Source: Artocarpus heterophyllus
Taxonomy: Eukaryota > Streptophyta > Magnoliopsida > Rosales > Moraceae
DNA length: 64,000 nt
Direction of reading: 5' to 3'
Assembly (NCBI GenBank): GCA_025403435.1
Contig: CM046351.1
Location: 23,591,276-23,655,275 of the forward strand
The position numbers and the translations under genes were made by a program. Positions 24,075-36,893 of this stretch are shown here, piece by piece. The notes beneath the pieces are model-generated. The model worked only from the letters and a program-made list of their open reading frames with translations. It was not told the DNA's origin and ran no database searches. Numbering within the stretch: position 1 is the first letter of the stretch; every line of letters begins with the position of its first letter.

Positions 24075-24605
24075 AAGGACATGTTTGTTTTGTGTATTTA
24101 TTGGATTCAAAGAACTCAAATTTAAATTTAAGTATCAATAATAATTTAGATACATGCTTGTTTTCTCCAAAATCCAAATCGAGTATCAAGAATCCAAGTT
24201 TTCAAAACTCTGACTCCCCCTAAACTCTTAATACTTGAATATCTTTGTTACAACAAAAGCTAAATTTTTCTTTCTTATATTTGAGAAAAAAAACATAACT
24301 TCTCCATTTGATATCTAATTGAGATAATTCTTTTTTCATTGTGTTTCTAGTGAAGAGAGAAATAATTTAAGATTTATATTGCATATTTTTTAGGATCGTT
24401 AACATTAAGATTTTATTAGAGCTGTTAATAAATCAAAAATTATTTTTACTATTTCTTCCAATATAAATTTTAATTTTTTCCACATTTAGATTAATACTTA
24501 AATACACATTCAAACGTCTATTCGGATAATAATTCAAATCATTAATTTAAATCACACAACTCAAATTAAATCACTAATTTGAATCTATTTATCAAACGGA
24601 CCCAA
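24075..24605 (-). mobile_element. ~530-bp MITE-like element, copy 2 (inverted)
   Basis: Reading the minus strand, it starts GGGTCCGTTTGATAAATAGA and follows the same order as 21413-21840. Its far end, GGACATGTTTGTTTTGTG on the plus strand, provides a partial inverted terminus (GTTTGATAAATAGATTC versus GTTTGTTTTGTGTATTTATTGGATTC). Non-coding. Confidence 0.55.
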
Positions 24606-27600
24606 ACTATACACCGTAAGCAGGTTCTTACCAGAGAAGTCCTATCAATCAAACATCAAACAAGAAGTGGAGAATAGTTAATGCAATACTGAATATTCAG
24701 TAACTAAAAAAATCTAGTTAAAATATTAATGGCCTGAGCAGGGAATCAATTTCTATAAATTCATCAGATCTGAACATCCGAACAACTGCTTAGTTACCAT
24801 GGAACAGAAAAATAAAAAATGATTGGTTGCATTTGATTAATATATATGAAATAAAGGGCCCCGCTCTGCATATGGAGGAAGGACCACAATTACAACTTAC
24901 AAGAATGAAAAATCAAAGCTTTGACGATATATATGGCAAATAATAAGGGTTATTTACTGGATTGGTGCCCAGATCTTCAATGCCACAGTACATAGCTATG
25001 CAATAAAGTTGGCATCTTGGATATAATTTTCAAAAGAGTGGTTCACGAATCAAGTCTGGATTATCAAAAATTCTTGGATTAGGTTAAGAGAAATGGCTGC
25101 CGTTTGTTTCATAGGTTCAAATTACAGTTTAAACTATTTTGTTACTGTATTTTCTCTTAAAAAACTTTAAATTTTTGTTCAAACCTTTAAACCAATCAAG
25201 CCAAAGAAGAGAATGATTCATAGGATGAAAACTATGTCTCAAAAATTTATGAAAACAATGGCATGTCTTAAAAATTTAGAACGTATTTGTGCCACTCAAA
25301 TCTTAACTACGAGACCATGAAAATGGAAAAATAGAACCGCAAAGGCACTAAAGAAAGTAGAGAGAATTTCTTACTAAATAATAATAGTTTTAATTTTTGA
25401 ATTGGACGAATCGAAAAATGATGGCCCCTGTACGTAGCCCTATCAAGTGATCAAAGAGGAACCATAGAAGGCTTGGATAAATGGTCTAACCTATAGTCAT
25501 TTTCCCCTTGAATTGTGTCCATTACAAGTTGGCTTGTTGAAAATCTGTCCTGTAGCTAGAAAATGGCTATGGTAAACGTATGAATTGTGTTTTGGAATAG
25601 TTTCGTAGACAATGACCCATATACAATAACAATACAGAGAGACAGGAAAAAAAAATAGATCACAATAAATGGGCTGACTTTTCTTTGTGTCTAGTCCCTT
25701 TCCTAATTTTGTCAATTAAATAAAATGATAATATTTATACAAAATAACTTATTTTTCTCATGTTATATATTACCATTGATCTCAAAAACTTGAGCTATTA
25801 GATAAGTCTAATTACTCTCAAGATTTAAAAATGGTCCCTAAATTCTAAACCACAATGCACTATACTTCTTGACATTTAAAAGCGTCTTAAAACTCAGCTT
25901 CACGTCTATCCCAGTGTGATAAAATTAGTCTTTGTCATCAATTGACATTAAAAAATGATAGAAAATAGTATATGAATCATGCATGGCGGCAATTAGATTA
26001 TTGAAGTGGGTTATAAATGCCCTTAGAGCCCTATCACACGTTAAAACATATAGTTAGAACAATAATCCAAACACCCGTACCATGTGGAATATACTGAGAT
26101 AGACTGCTAACCATATAGCCTCTGTTTTATGGCCACCGTTGCAACTACAATTCTAACCGTTCATAGTATAAAGATCTCTACAACTACAATATAAAGAAAA
26201 AAAAACAGCTATAGTATAAAACTTTTGGCAGTTACAGTGTTTTAAACCAATATTAATTCTAGCCAACATTTGTAACCGTTTTCCTAAACAACCTAGTAAT
26301 AAATCCCTTTTAAATCATTTGACTTAGTCTTGAAAGCTACTAAAATGTCCATTTTATCCTCACAGAAAAGATACAAGGGAGAAAGAGGGAAATAACAGAT
26401 TTTTGAAACTTTTTGAAATAAATAGCAGGTTTTAAAAATACTTATAGTTTGTGTAATAAAAATTATTTACACTGTAAATCAAGGGATAAATATATTATTT
26501 GTACTTTAAATCTATTTACTGTGCAAAAAAGAATCATTATATTGTAAATAAAAAGATAAATAAATTATTTACACCATAATATTGCTATTTACTACAAATT
26601 TTTTTAAAACCTACTATTACTATAATTAGTTTTGGAAAAGTATTATTTACTATAAATTTCCAATATACAGGCAGCTCTTGACTTATGTGGTGTAAATTTT
26701 GCCCCAAATATGATAAAAGGACTAAATTTGCCACTCACAACTAACAAATACCTGTTTTAGAATATTTTAAATGCAAGGACTGACGTGGGCTTCGGTTTAA
26801 AGTTCAGATACCCTTTTTTGGATTAATTCATTGTTTTTTATACTTCTAATTACGTGGAGTGGCAAGACCAAAAGCAAAACAAGATAGAAAGAGGGGAAAA
26901 AAAAGGACAAGATGCTGAATCCAAGGAAATTCCTAAGGGGCATGATTTTCGTTACCGAAAGCTAACGATGATGCAAATTTGCACGTTGCGGATGTGGGTC
27001 AAAATGTTTGACAAAATCAATTCGAACAAAAACTTTTAGTTGCTATAATGTAAAGCGCTCACATGATATAGTGATCTAGAAAAATATGCTACTGCATATT
27101 AGATACTACCGATTTCAATTCAAAAGTTTCAGTTCTAACCACATTTTTCAAAACATCTCATGTGCTCAAAAGCAAGAAGAGTCTTTGTGTCATTAGACTT
27201 GTATGATCAATCATATCAATTGGAATGGGATTCCAATTTTCCAATTAATTTTTAAGACACGTGACATTTTATTTTAGAGGATTATTAGCCATAGTTTGAT
27301 TGATTCTCCCCTTTTATGTGTCCCTTTTTTCACCTTACTTCCTTTCTTTAAAGGAGAGCATGCCATTTTTCTTCTTGTTTTTCCGATCGGTGGCCCTTTA
27401 TGTTGGTTAATTTTCAGCATGTGCTCTTTTATATATACTAATTGAGGTATAAGCAATGCACGTCTTAGGTTGTAATTGAAATTTTTATAACATAAATTAT
27501 GATTAAAAGAATGAATAAGGAAAAAAAAGATTTACTTAGAGATTGAAAAAGAAAAAGTTGTACTAATAGCATTTGAAAGTTTGTCTTTGTTTTATTTTAG

Positions 27601-27959
27601 TCAATGAATGATTTGTTTTATTTTAGTCAATAATATTCACTTTTTGAAACCTAATTGCTTTAAGATTTATATAAAAAAAGGTACGAATTTGATTCCTCAA
27701 TTAATAAATTAATTATTTTTAGACTAAATAGAACACGAGTATAATGTCAGCGTACAAGTAATAAAATGACAAAAAAAATTGATTAAAAATGTATTCTTAA
27801 AAAATGAAAAAAATAGAAACGTGACACACAAATATACAAATTGACTATTAAAAGGAATGAAAGACACTAATTGTGATAGAATTTAGAATTGATCATAAGC
27901 AAGGACATTACTCCGATGATAAAGTTGAGATTCGGGGTTGAAAAAATTTATAAGAGAAA
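24606..27959. other. Intergenic DNA, no gene seen
   Basis: AT-rich sequence without a recognisable gene. It contains a possible 105-bp MITE at about 25098-25203 (GCCGTTTGTTTCATAGGTTC at the left; the right end in reverse reads GGCTTGATTGGTTTAAAGGTT). A possible diverged element lies near 26070-26290. A short direct repeat TTTGTTTTATTTTAGTCAAT recurs near 27585 and 27610. Confidence 0.35.
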
Positions 27960-27964
27960 TCACT

Positions 27965-28370
27965 AAAGTTAGAATGAAGAGAAAATAAAAGAGGAACAAA
28001 AAGAAAAAAAAAATAAGAGAGCATTGAAAAAAAGACTACAGAAAACAAATGCAGTCAAATAAAAAAAAAGAAAGAAACAAACAAAGAAAGAAAAATTAAA
28101 CAACAAAAGAGAAAGAAAGAGGGGGAAAAAAGTAAAATACTGAAAAAATAGCAAAGAAAAAAATAGATATCATTTGTAAAACATAATTATAAACAAATAG
28201 AGTGAAAAGAAAAGAACAAATAGATAAAGCATTGAAACCATAGAGTTAAAAGAAAATCAAATAGGAAACTGTTGTAGACAAATGAAGTAGAAAAAAAAGT
28301 AAAATAAAAATAAATAAAGAAAGAGAAAAGTTCAAAAAAATAAAAAACAAAAAAAAAAAAGAAAAACCAA
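27965..28370 (+). repeat. A/G-rich (polypurine) tract
   Basis: About 400 bp with very few pyrimidines on the plus strand, dominated by GAAA, AGAAA and GAGAAAGAAAG runs. No coding content; the phenylalanine-rich frame on the opposite strand is an artefact. Confidence 0.7.
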
Positions 28371-28417
28371 TGTTCTTTTATATATGTTAAAGATAAAAAA
28401 TATAAACCCAGTCATTA

Positions 28418-28600
28418 AGGTGTTTGGTAAAATTAATTTTAATAAAAAAATTTTATTATTACAGTATAAAATTTTTACATATCATAATGTAAAGATTTTA
28501 TGTACTATAATAATAAAAAAATAAATTATAATATAAAATTTTTATATACTATAACTTTCAATTCAAAAGTTTTAAAATAGACTGCCTACCATCCCATAGA
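28418..28600. mobile_element. MITE-like element related to that in the BBE pseudogene
   Basis: Begins AAGGTGTTTGGTAAAATT. The interior contains TATAAAATTTTTACAT, ACTATAATAATAAAAAAAT and TATAATATAAAATTTTTATA, closely resembling the interior of the 60549-60711 element. The right terminus is not clear. Confidence 0.4.
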
Positions 28601-30617
28601 TTTCACTGCAAGCTTGCGGGCGCTTCATAAAAGTAAGTCCCCCAACACTTTTTGAGCAATAGTTCAAAAGCTAAGGTGACAGTTGATTTATTTAAATAAT
28701 TGCTAAATAAACAGTTGCTGAATTTTTTTCATAATGGCATAGAATAAGATTAATTAACACGACTTTCTAGGCAGTGACTAAAAAAAGCCCCCGATGTTGT
28801 GGACAAAACTAAAGTAACTTGTCCTTTTTTGGCAACAAAATCATTAGATTCTTGATGATGTTGTAGCTTGTAATTGTATGATAATGATGCAGTCCACTTG
28901 TAATTGTATTACAATGATGCACCACCTTTAAATAAATTTATATATTACAAGTCGACGATTCTTTTAATTATGTAAAGGATATTTTAGTAATAAGATTGGA
29001 ATTTTGTTTTTAAGACAAAAGAAAATTTATTTACTTCAAAAAAAAAAAATGAAAATTGACTTGTTTATCATTTCAAATCCTAATAAAGATGAAAAAACTA
29101 TTTTCACCTTTATGACTCCACTATTTATAAGACTATGAGTTTTAGTTTAGTAATATAGTATATTTTTTAGATTGGGTCATACTATTTTGTTAATAATAGA
29201 ATTATAACTCTATAAAGTTAGACAGAATTGCTTATAAAAAAGTAAATGTCAGAATAATTCTTATTTTTCATCTTTTACTATTGTTTTCAAACTCATTAAC
29301 TTTCCCGTTAAAATCCATTATAATTGACTTGACTTCGAGGAAAAAAAAAAAGAAGAAGAAGACTTGTTTCTCATTTCAACTTCTAATAAAACATAAAAGA
29401 AAATTAATAATTTTCATTCTCCTTTCTTTTCTCTCCTTTCCAAACTCGTAAGCTTTCTTATTGGTTTGATAAACAAAGATAGTGCAAAGACCCCAAATGT
29501 AGAATAAAAGTTATTGTTTTGTGCAATTCTAGCATAGACTTTGTAGCAAAAATCACATTACCAGAAAATATACACCAACTAAACTACCCATCAAGCAATA
29601 ATACACATGTTTAGTGTGTTTTCTCATATGCTAGCTTGGATGGGTGGGGAGGTCTTTATCGAAAAAGCAAGTACATGGCCATATTGTCAGGAATGAGATA
29701 TTAACTGGACTATATTTCGATCTCAAAAGGAAAAGAGGTTCACTGAACTTTGCCGTAAATTACTGTGATGAAATGATACTTGCTTAAAAAGGAGACTTGA
29801 ACTCGGAAGGCTATAATATGGACTCAAATCACCTATCTAATTCCAGTGTCTAACTAATTATAATGTTACATTATTTAAAAATTTTGAAATGCTTTTTTCA
29901 TTGACCTTTTTATGCGTATTCATCAGATGATGTAGTAAAAATGTAATAGGTTAGACACCATTTTAACTCTCTATATTAGGTCACTGGGTTATTGACCAAT
30001 CCCTTCTCGCCATAAGAAATCGAATAGATCTTGGGGCATTCTAACAATCTCCGCCATCTACCACTTTAAGCATGGATTGAGAAGTGTCTTGCCCCCCAAC
30101 CACAACTCAAAGGATAACAGAGATCCGGAATGAAAAGTAAATCAAAAGTTCCTCTAAACTTTACAGCGGTGGTTTGCGAGCTTACTTGTTAGAGAGGAGG
30201 ATGTTTGTATATGAATGGAACTAAGGGCTTAGAGGGAAGAGGTAGGAGCAGACAAACAAGCCAAACATTAGCCCTATGTAACTAGAGTATGGAAGTGGAA
30301 CTCAATCTAGTCTGCTCTAAAAATTGAACACGCGATCTGAATTCTATTTGGAAGCAGTAGTTTCATCAAACTGACAAATGAACATTTATAGTCAGTCGGA
30401 CAATGTTGTGTGAGTTGACTCGTACTCCATACGGTACATGAATAGAGTAAATCTTGTTCTTTCCTTCCTTATTGGCTCGATTGAAATACAGTCAGAAACA
30501 AAACCTACAACATGTTAAAACATGCTTAATTATCATCTAAAGGAAACTTCGAGCTCATATTGGTCATAGGTTGAGAACGGGATATTTCGGGGACGCCCTA
30601 AAGCTCTCATAGGTTGG
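28601..30617. other. Intergenic DNA, no gene seen
   Basis: No recognisable gene. A ~25-bp direct repeat CTTGTAATTGTATGATAATG... / CTTGTAATTGTATTACAATG... occurs at 28866-28924. The last part (30440-30490) resembles 2820-2870 and is probably already inside the CACTA element that follows. Confidence 0.35.
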
Positions 30618-30733
30618 GAATAATGCTTTTCCAGAAGGTGCAAAGCTTCCTGCGTCATACTGTGATGCCAAAAAGTGGTTTCAAGACTTGGGTTGGGCTA
30701 TGAGATAATCCATGCATGCCAGTATGATTGTGC

Positions 30734-33700
30734 TGTAACGCCCCCTTACGGACGTCATAGATGTCGTTATATTCTTTTTTTTTATCATTATATAAGATAA
30801 ACTATTTGAATGAAACATAATTTGGAAACATACCCTAGGATCCATGCATACATTTTTTTTAATTAATAAATTGCTTGATCATAAACATCCTTTAAATAGT
30901 TTGTCAATACCCATATAAGTTGACTAAACTTTTTAAAACATCTTTGAAAATCTTCATACATAGTTCGGCAGGCCGAACTTGATCGGTAGACCGATGTTCA
31001 ACCCTCGACAGGCCACCCGAAGCTCTGCAAAATAGGGTTTCAAAATTAATAAAATCGACAGGCTGATTATTTCATCAACAGTCCGACCAGTAATGGTCGG
31101 TAGACCGACCAACTATCAAAGATAAAAAAATAAAATTTTAAACTAGTTCCAATACTTCAAGGTGCGGAAACAATATACTCAAAAAGAAATAAAAAAATAT
31201 AAAGCATAGTTCATAAGTTTTAAAAAGTTCTTTCTTGGCGTCTTCCGTTTTCAATCCATCTTGCATAGCTCACACGCCTTTCCTTGCCCTCCATCTAATC
31301 CATTATCTTCTTACCCTTATCTGCAACATGATATAAAACTAAAATAAACTAAAGCTTAGTAAGCACATTTCATATCTCACAAATAAAAAAAACAATTTAT
31401 GAACTTCATCATCATATGCATTTCATAATAGTGCACCATGCACAATTTCATAAGAAACATATCTTTCATCATATTATCCATATTAAACTTTGTTCATTTT
31501 ATCTTAAGGGTCCAAGTGTTGCATAATAATTATTATTGTAGGCGCGCTGTCATGAGAGGAGAAGGGTAGCTAATCCTAAACCAAACATGACATCATAACA
31601 TAAACATGGGTATGCAACACTTATTTAAGTTTATACATTCATTTAAAAATAACAATTAACATTAATTTTTATAAGACAACGAAATCATTCAATCACCACA
31701 TAACATATTTCAATACCATATTACATCCCAAATACATTCATTTCTTGAATAAATTGATTTATAATATGTTTCATCAATAATAAAACATTAGAGCAAAACT
31801 ATCTACACAAATGCTTCTTGACCTCCATGAATTCAAAGCTCAATAACTCAACATTCACACACAATTCAAGCTCCAAACTTGGCAGGGAAAAAGTGAACAT
31901 ATAAACATATTACCGTGATTTTTCTTTGGTAATAAAAATTCTATTTATTATTTAAAATAATTCACATATTTCATGACACAAAATTTGCCAGCAATAGTTA
32001 GGCAGTGAACAACTCTAAACTTAAGTTCGTTTATCACATTTTGATGCCATAGAAAAATCTACAAAAATTAACACATATAATAGACATATAGAACTCTAAC
32101 ATATCCAAAACTTGGCTTCAACAAAAATCGGAGTAGGTCAAAATACACATTTGAAATCAGTAGTATAACTAACTTCATGTTTGATAGGCAGTGAGTATTC
32201 TTTGAAAAACATTTTCAAACAATTAAATAAAATTACTTATGTAACATCCACCTATTTTTATGTAACGGACCACGTTAAGTTAGTAACAATGTTAAGGAAT
32301 TTTATTAATAATTTATGTTATATGTAAAGATATATGATGTTAATGTTACTAACTTTTTATGTCAAGTTTTATGACAGGTGATGACCGCTTGGAATCATTG
32401 TGCTCAAGTGTTCATGATTATTTTAATGTATGTTTAATTATGATGCATGATGAATTGAATGTTTTAATGTATGACATTTAAGGACAGTTTGGTAGGCCGA
32501 ACTTTTAAGATCGGCAGGCCGAACAGTCTACCCAAGACCGGCAGGCCGAAGAAATCCATTGGCAGGCCGAACTTGGTGGAACTAGCAGGTCGAAGAAGAA
32601 AATTAGCAGGCCGAACACGGTTGACGAGCAGTCAGCAGAAATCTCTCCAAAATTATGGCTGAGTTAATTACGTTAATTGGCTGTTTTAATGAGATTAATT
32701 GACATAATAATGGAATGTTTTATTAGTTAAGGAAATTAAAGGGTTTGACTTCGCATTGATTTGTGGCAATTTAAATGGTTTCCCATTTAAATAGGGCAAA
32801 ACATGGTAAGTGATGAGTGAGAGTTTTGACTTTCCTTTTTCTTCTTTCTCTCCTTCACGCCAACTGCCGCCAAATAGTCAAGAATTCTGACTTAATAGAG
32901 GGACTTAATGAAGGGCAATGAATGTTCATTATACTTGTTACGTTAAAATTTTTAACGACTCTTTTCCTCACACGTTATTTTCTCCTCTCATTCACTATCT
33001 GAGACATTTTTTTTTTTATTTTCTCTCATTCTCAATCTTCCTCTTCTCTTCTCCATGAATTTCTCTCTCTTTATCCCGAAAATTTTCTGCAAGAAAATTG
33101 AAAGAAAAGTCATATTTCGTTGGTTGAAATCAAAGGTTTTGAGAAGAAAATTTAAGGTAAGAATTTAGTTTTTTTCCAGTGTTTTTGAAAAGAAATTCTC
33201 CTTCTCAATCCGTCTGCAATATCTTTCTTTAGGTATTGTATTTGTTCTGAATTTTTAATATGATATGCATGTATGTGTTATGTAATGTTTCTTCAAGTTT
33301 CACGTTGTTTCGGTGTTTTTATGATGAAATATGAATTTTCTATCTTCTACCCCTCACAGTAAATATTACTGTTTAATCTTTATGTATGAAAAATGTAATG
33401 ATATTCAAGGGGTAAATATGATGTTTTTCATGAAAGTTGTCAAGAATGTGCATGTATGATATATGATGAAGGTATTTTTATGTTATTTTAAGAAAACTAT
33501 TTTAACAATGTTATTTCTGGATTTTGTTTATGAATTGTTATTTATGTTTAAATGATTTTATGATAATAAAATAATTTTATGCATGATAATATGATGTTTG
33601 TATGAAGTTTTAAATTAAAATATATGTATTTTAATTGTTCAAAAATGTTTTATTTAAAAGATATTTATGTTTAAAATGTATGGTTTGTTTTTATATGCTT

Positions 33701-36700
33701 AAGGTAATTTTTATAATTTAAGAAAAATCATAATTACATGTTTATGTGATGACAATTTTTATGGTTATAAATAATGATTATATGTGATGATAATGTTATG
33801 TTTTCACAATAATGATTATGAGTTATGTTTATTATATGAGATGAATGTATATATGAATGATATATGAAAGAATGATATATGAATTAATGTTTTATGATAA
33901 GTGTTAATTTTACTGTATTTTTAATGGATAAATGGCATGAACACTCAAAGGAGAGAGCACATCTAGACTGCGGCATCATCACCAAAAGTATATTAAGGTT
34001 AAGTAAGCTAGCGTTAAGGTAAGTAAATTCTCACCTGCAACATGACACGTTTTTACAAGATTTGATTATATGTTCCTAATGATATTCATGATGATTTTAT
34101 GGATATTTTTCCTTAAGAATTTCTATGAAAGATTTTCATGATTTTAAGTTATGCATGATGATCATGACATATTTTAAGTATGAAAATTATGTATATATGT
34201 ATCACCTAATAAGTGTTGCACACCCAATGTTATGAAATGATATGTTATGATGTCATGATTGGTTTGGGATTAGCTACCCTTCTCCTCTCATGACGGCGTG
34301 CCTACAATGATGTTCATGGTACAACACTTGGGCCCTTAAGATAAAAATGGAATAAGTTTTAAAATGGTTAATGTAATGAAAGATATGTTTCTATGAAATT
34401 GTGCTTAAGGCACTTTTATGATATGGTGACGATGATGATGATGATGTTTATGTAATGTTTTAAATTGTGAGAATTATATGTACTTACTAAACATTAGCTT
34501 AATCAAGTTTTATGTCATGTTGCAGATAAGGGTAAGAAAGTCATGGAATAGGTGGAGGACATGGAAAGGCATGTGAGCACTAAGCACGATGAATTGTAAC
34601 CGGAAGCACGCCAAGAAGAACGTTCTTATGTTTTTTATTAAGTTATATATTTTGGAACATATTTTTATGTTAAGTTTTAAGAATACTCATACTATGGTTT
34701 TATAAGTTATTTTATCATTTTTAATGAATTATGAACTTCCGCAATATTTTATGAAAAGTTGGTTTGTTTTAAAAATTAAGTTTTTCTCAAAGGTTTTGGC
34801 TAGGTCGGCCTGCCGAACATCCTTGGTCGCCCTGCCAAAGTCTAAAGGTTCGGCCTGCCGATAATGTTTTTGGCCTGCCGAACGAAGTTGAGATTTTTAA
34901 GCCAGTTTGTAAAGCCTCTGTCGGCTTGCCGGTTGAGGGAACTCCGGCCTGCCGATCATGTTCGGCCTGTCGAAGTCCCAAGTTCGGCCTGCCGAACTGT
35001 GGGAGTAAGTAAATTTTAAATGATGTGATGATTAAAGAAGTATGATGTGATGTTTTTAAAATATATGATTTTACAACTTGGTTTGTTTATTTTCATAAAG
35101 TTCATGATCCAATAAAAGTATAAATGAATAAATTATGATATGGAAAGAGTTTAACAATGTTATGTTATTTAAAAAAAAAAAACGTATGAATGGATCCTGG
35201 TTAAGTATGTTTAATTACTTTTAAAATCAAAAGTACCATATCAGTTTGTTATTATATATATGTTTAAAGTTCAAGTAAGTATGAATGTAAGAATGTAACG
35301 ACATCTGTGATGTCCGAAATAAGGGGTGTTTCAACTTAGCCTCCAAAATTTTTATGACAACCTCTTATCATCTAAATACAGTACCACAAAAATTCCCATC
35401 AACAAATAAAATCATTTGTTAATACAAAAGCATCACAAAACAAAAATCCTAACAATTCACTAATAGAACAATTACTGAACCTAATCTCATGAAAATTTAA
35501 TAACATAAAAAATATTTATCATTTCACCATGAGACTTTCCAGTTCAACACATAATATACCCATGAACATTTTTGACAAATTTTGTAAAAATTAAAGCACA
35601 TTTGCCCTATAAACAAAAACTACATTTTCATGCAACATAACCAATTAGCAATAATTTTTTGTGAGTAGCAGAGAGAAGAAAATTCATAACTCAACGTAGA
35701 AAAGTCCAAATGGGGTGAAATTTTGAGGCATAACACATAACATAGACCAAATAACATACTAAAAATTCAGAGCAAATGGAAATTCCTAGACAAAGTTATG
35801 GGGGTCAAAACACAAAGAAAAATACAATTTTACCAATTAGTATTAATTAACTATGAGTGGTGGAGACTAAAAATTCCATATCTCAACATAGAAAACTCCA
35901 ATTAATGTGAAATTTGGAGGAACATCACATAACACATACATGAATAACATATTAAAATTTCAGAACAAATGGAAATTCCTAGACAAAGATATAGCAGTCA
36001 AATTAAGGAGGAAAAATACATTTTAGAATACCAAAAAATGAGTTCTTACCTTAAAACAAATTCCTTCTCAAACCTCCTTGAATTAACCCCAATGAAATTT
36101 CAATATTTCTTTAAGTATTTGCAAGAAAATAGAGGAGAGAAGAGGAAGAAATTCATGGAGGAGAAAGGAGAAAGAGAGAGAGAGAGTTTCTAAGAAGAAT
36201 ATTACATGAAAATAAAATAATCGTACAAGAGGAAGCTTATCCTTTTTTTTTTATTACAGAAATTTCTGACTAATTAGAGGCAAATATCACGTGGGAATAG
36301 AGGGAAATTAGGGAAACTCAACAATTTTATTCTTACTTACCATATTTTTAACTTTCAAAAATAGGAAACCATCTCAAAATAATTCAATCATTCCCAAAGT
36401 CAAACATTTTATTACCAAAATTGAGGAATCAATCGAAAAATATGCCAATCAATAAAAAAATTTAGTCATCCAATCCCATCCAATCCTATCCAATAACAAT
36501 AATCATCCTTGTCATAAATTTTGAAAAATTTCTGCTGATTGCTCGTTAGCAGTCTTTGGCCTGCTGATGTATCACTTTGGCCTGCCGAAGTCGTGAGGTC
36601 CGGCCTGCCGATTATATTCATCGGCCTGCCATTCTATGAGGATCATTTCGGCCTGCCGATCCTGCCAAACTGTTGTATCCTCTAAATATAACAAAACATC

Positions 36701-36893
36701 AATTAATTCACTAAGTAATTATCAGTCATACCATGTTAATGACATAAACACCTTGAGCACATTAATTCTAGGTGACCGTCACCTGTCATATTACTTAAAA
36801 TAAGATAGTCAGTAACATAACAACACATATCAATTAAAGAAATTACTTTACGTCGTTACTCATCCGTTACACGAAAATTTGGCAGGTATTACA
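30734..36893 (-). mobile_element. Solo LTR B, interrupted by solo LTR C
   Basis: Starts TGTAACGCCCCCTTACGG and ends GGCAGGTATTACA. It is flanked by TGTGC at 30729-30733 and 36894-36898. Excluding C it is about 3.06 kb and collinear with solo LTR A. Motif clusters lie at about 30963-31110 and 36550-36670, the GTCATGAGAGGAGAAGGGTAG landmark is near 31550, and a purine tract (pyrimidine leader on the minus strand) lies near 36130-36190. It sits in a TNP2 coding region, whose reading continues across the target duplication; this confirms the boundaries. Confidence 0.85.
32240..35333 (+). mobile_element. Solo LTR C, nested in B
   Basis: A 3,094-bp unit starts TGTAACATCCACCTATTTTT and ends AAGGGGTGTTTCA, with target duplication ACTTA at 32235-32239 and 35334-35338. 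It is in the opposite orientation to B. Motif clusters lie at about 32490-32625 and 34800-35000. A pyrimidine-rich leader (32820-33080) is followed by AAG|GTAAGAA at 33153. TTAAGGTAAGTAAATTCTC lies at about 34015, and an acceptor-like ATGTTGCAG|ATAAGG at about 34517. It has no coding region. The altered 3' terminus (TTTCA for TTACA) shows some decay. Confidence 0.85.

Noticed and set aside
27969..28154. Phe/Leu/Ser-rich frame resembling a membrane protein
   Set aside because: It is the complement of a polypurine tract and not a real membrane protein.
29863..30048. Possible small solo LTR (TGTTACATT ... CATTCTAACA)
   Set aside because: Only the ends look plausible. No target duplication was found and no second copy could be identified.
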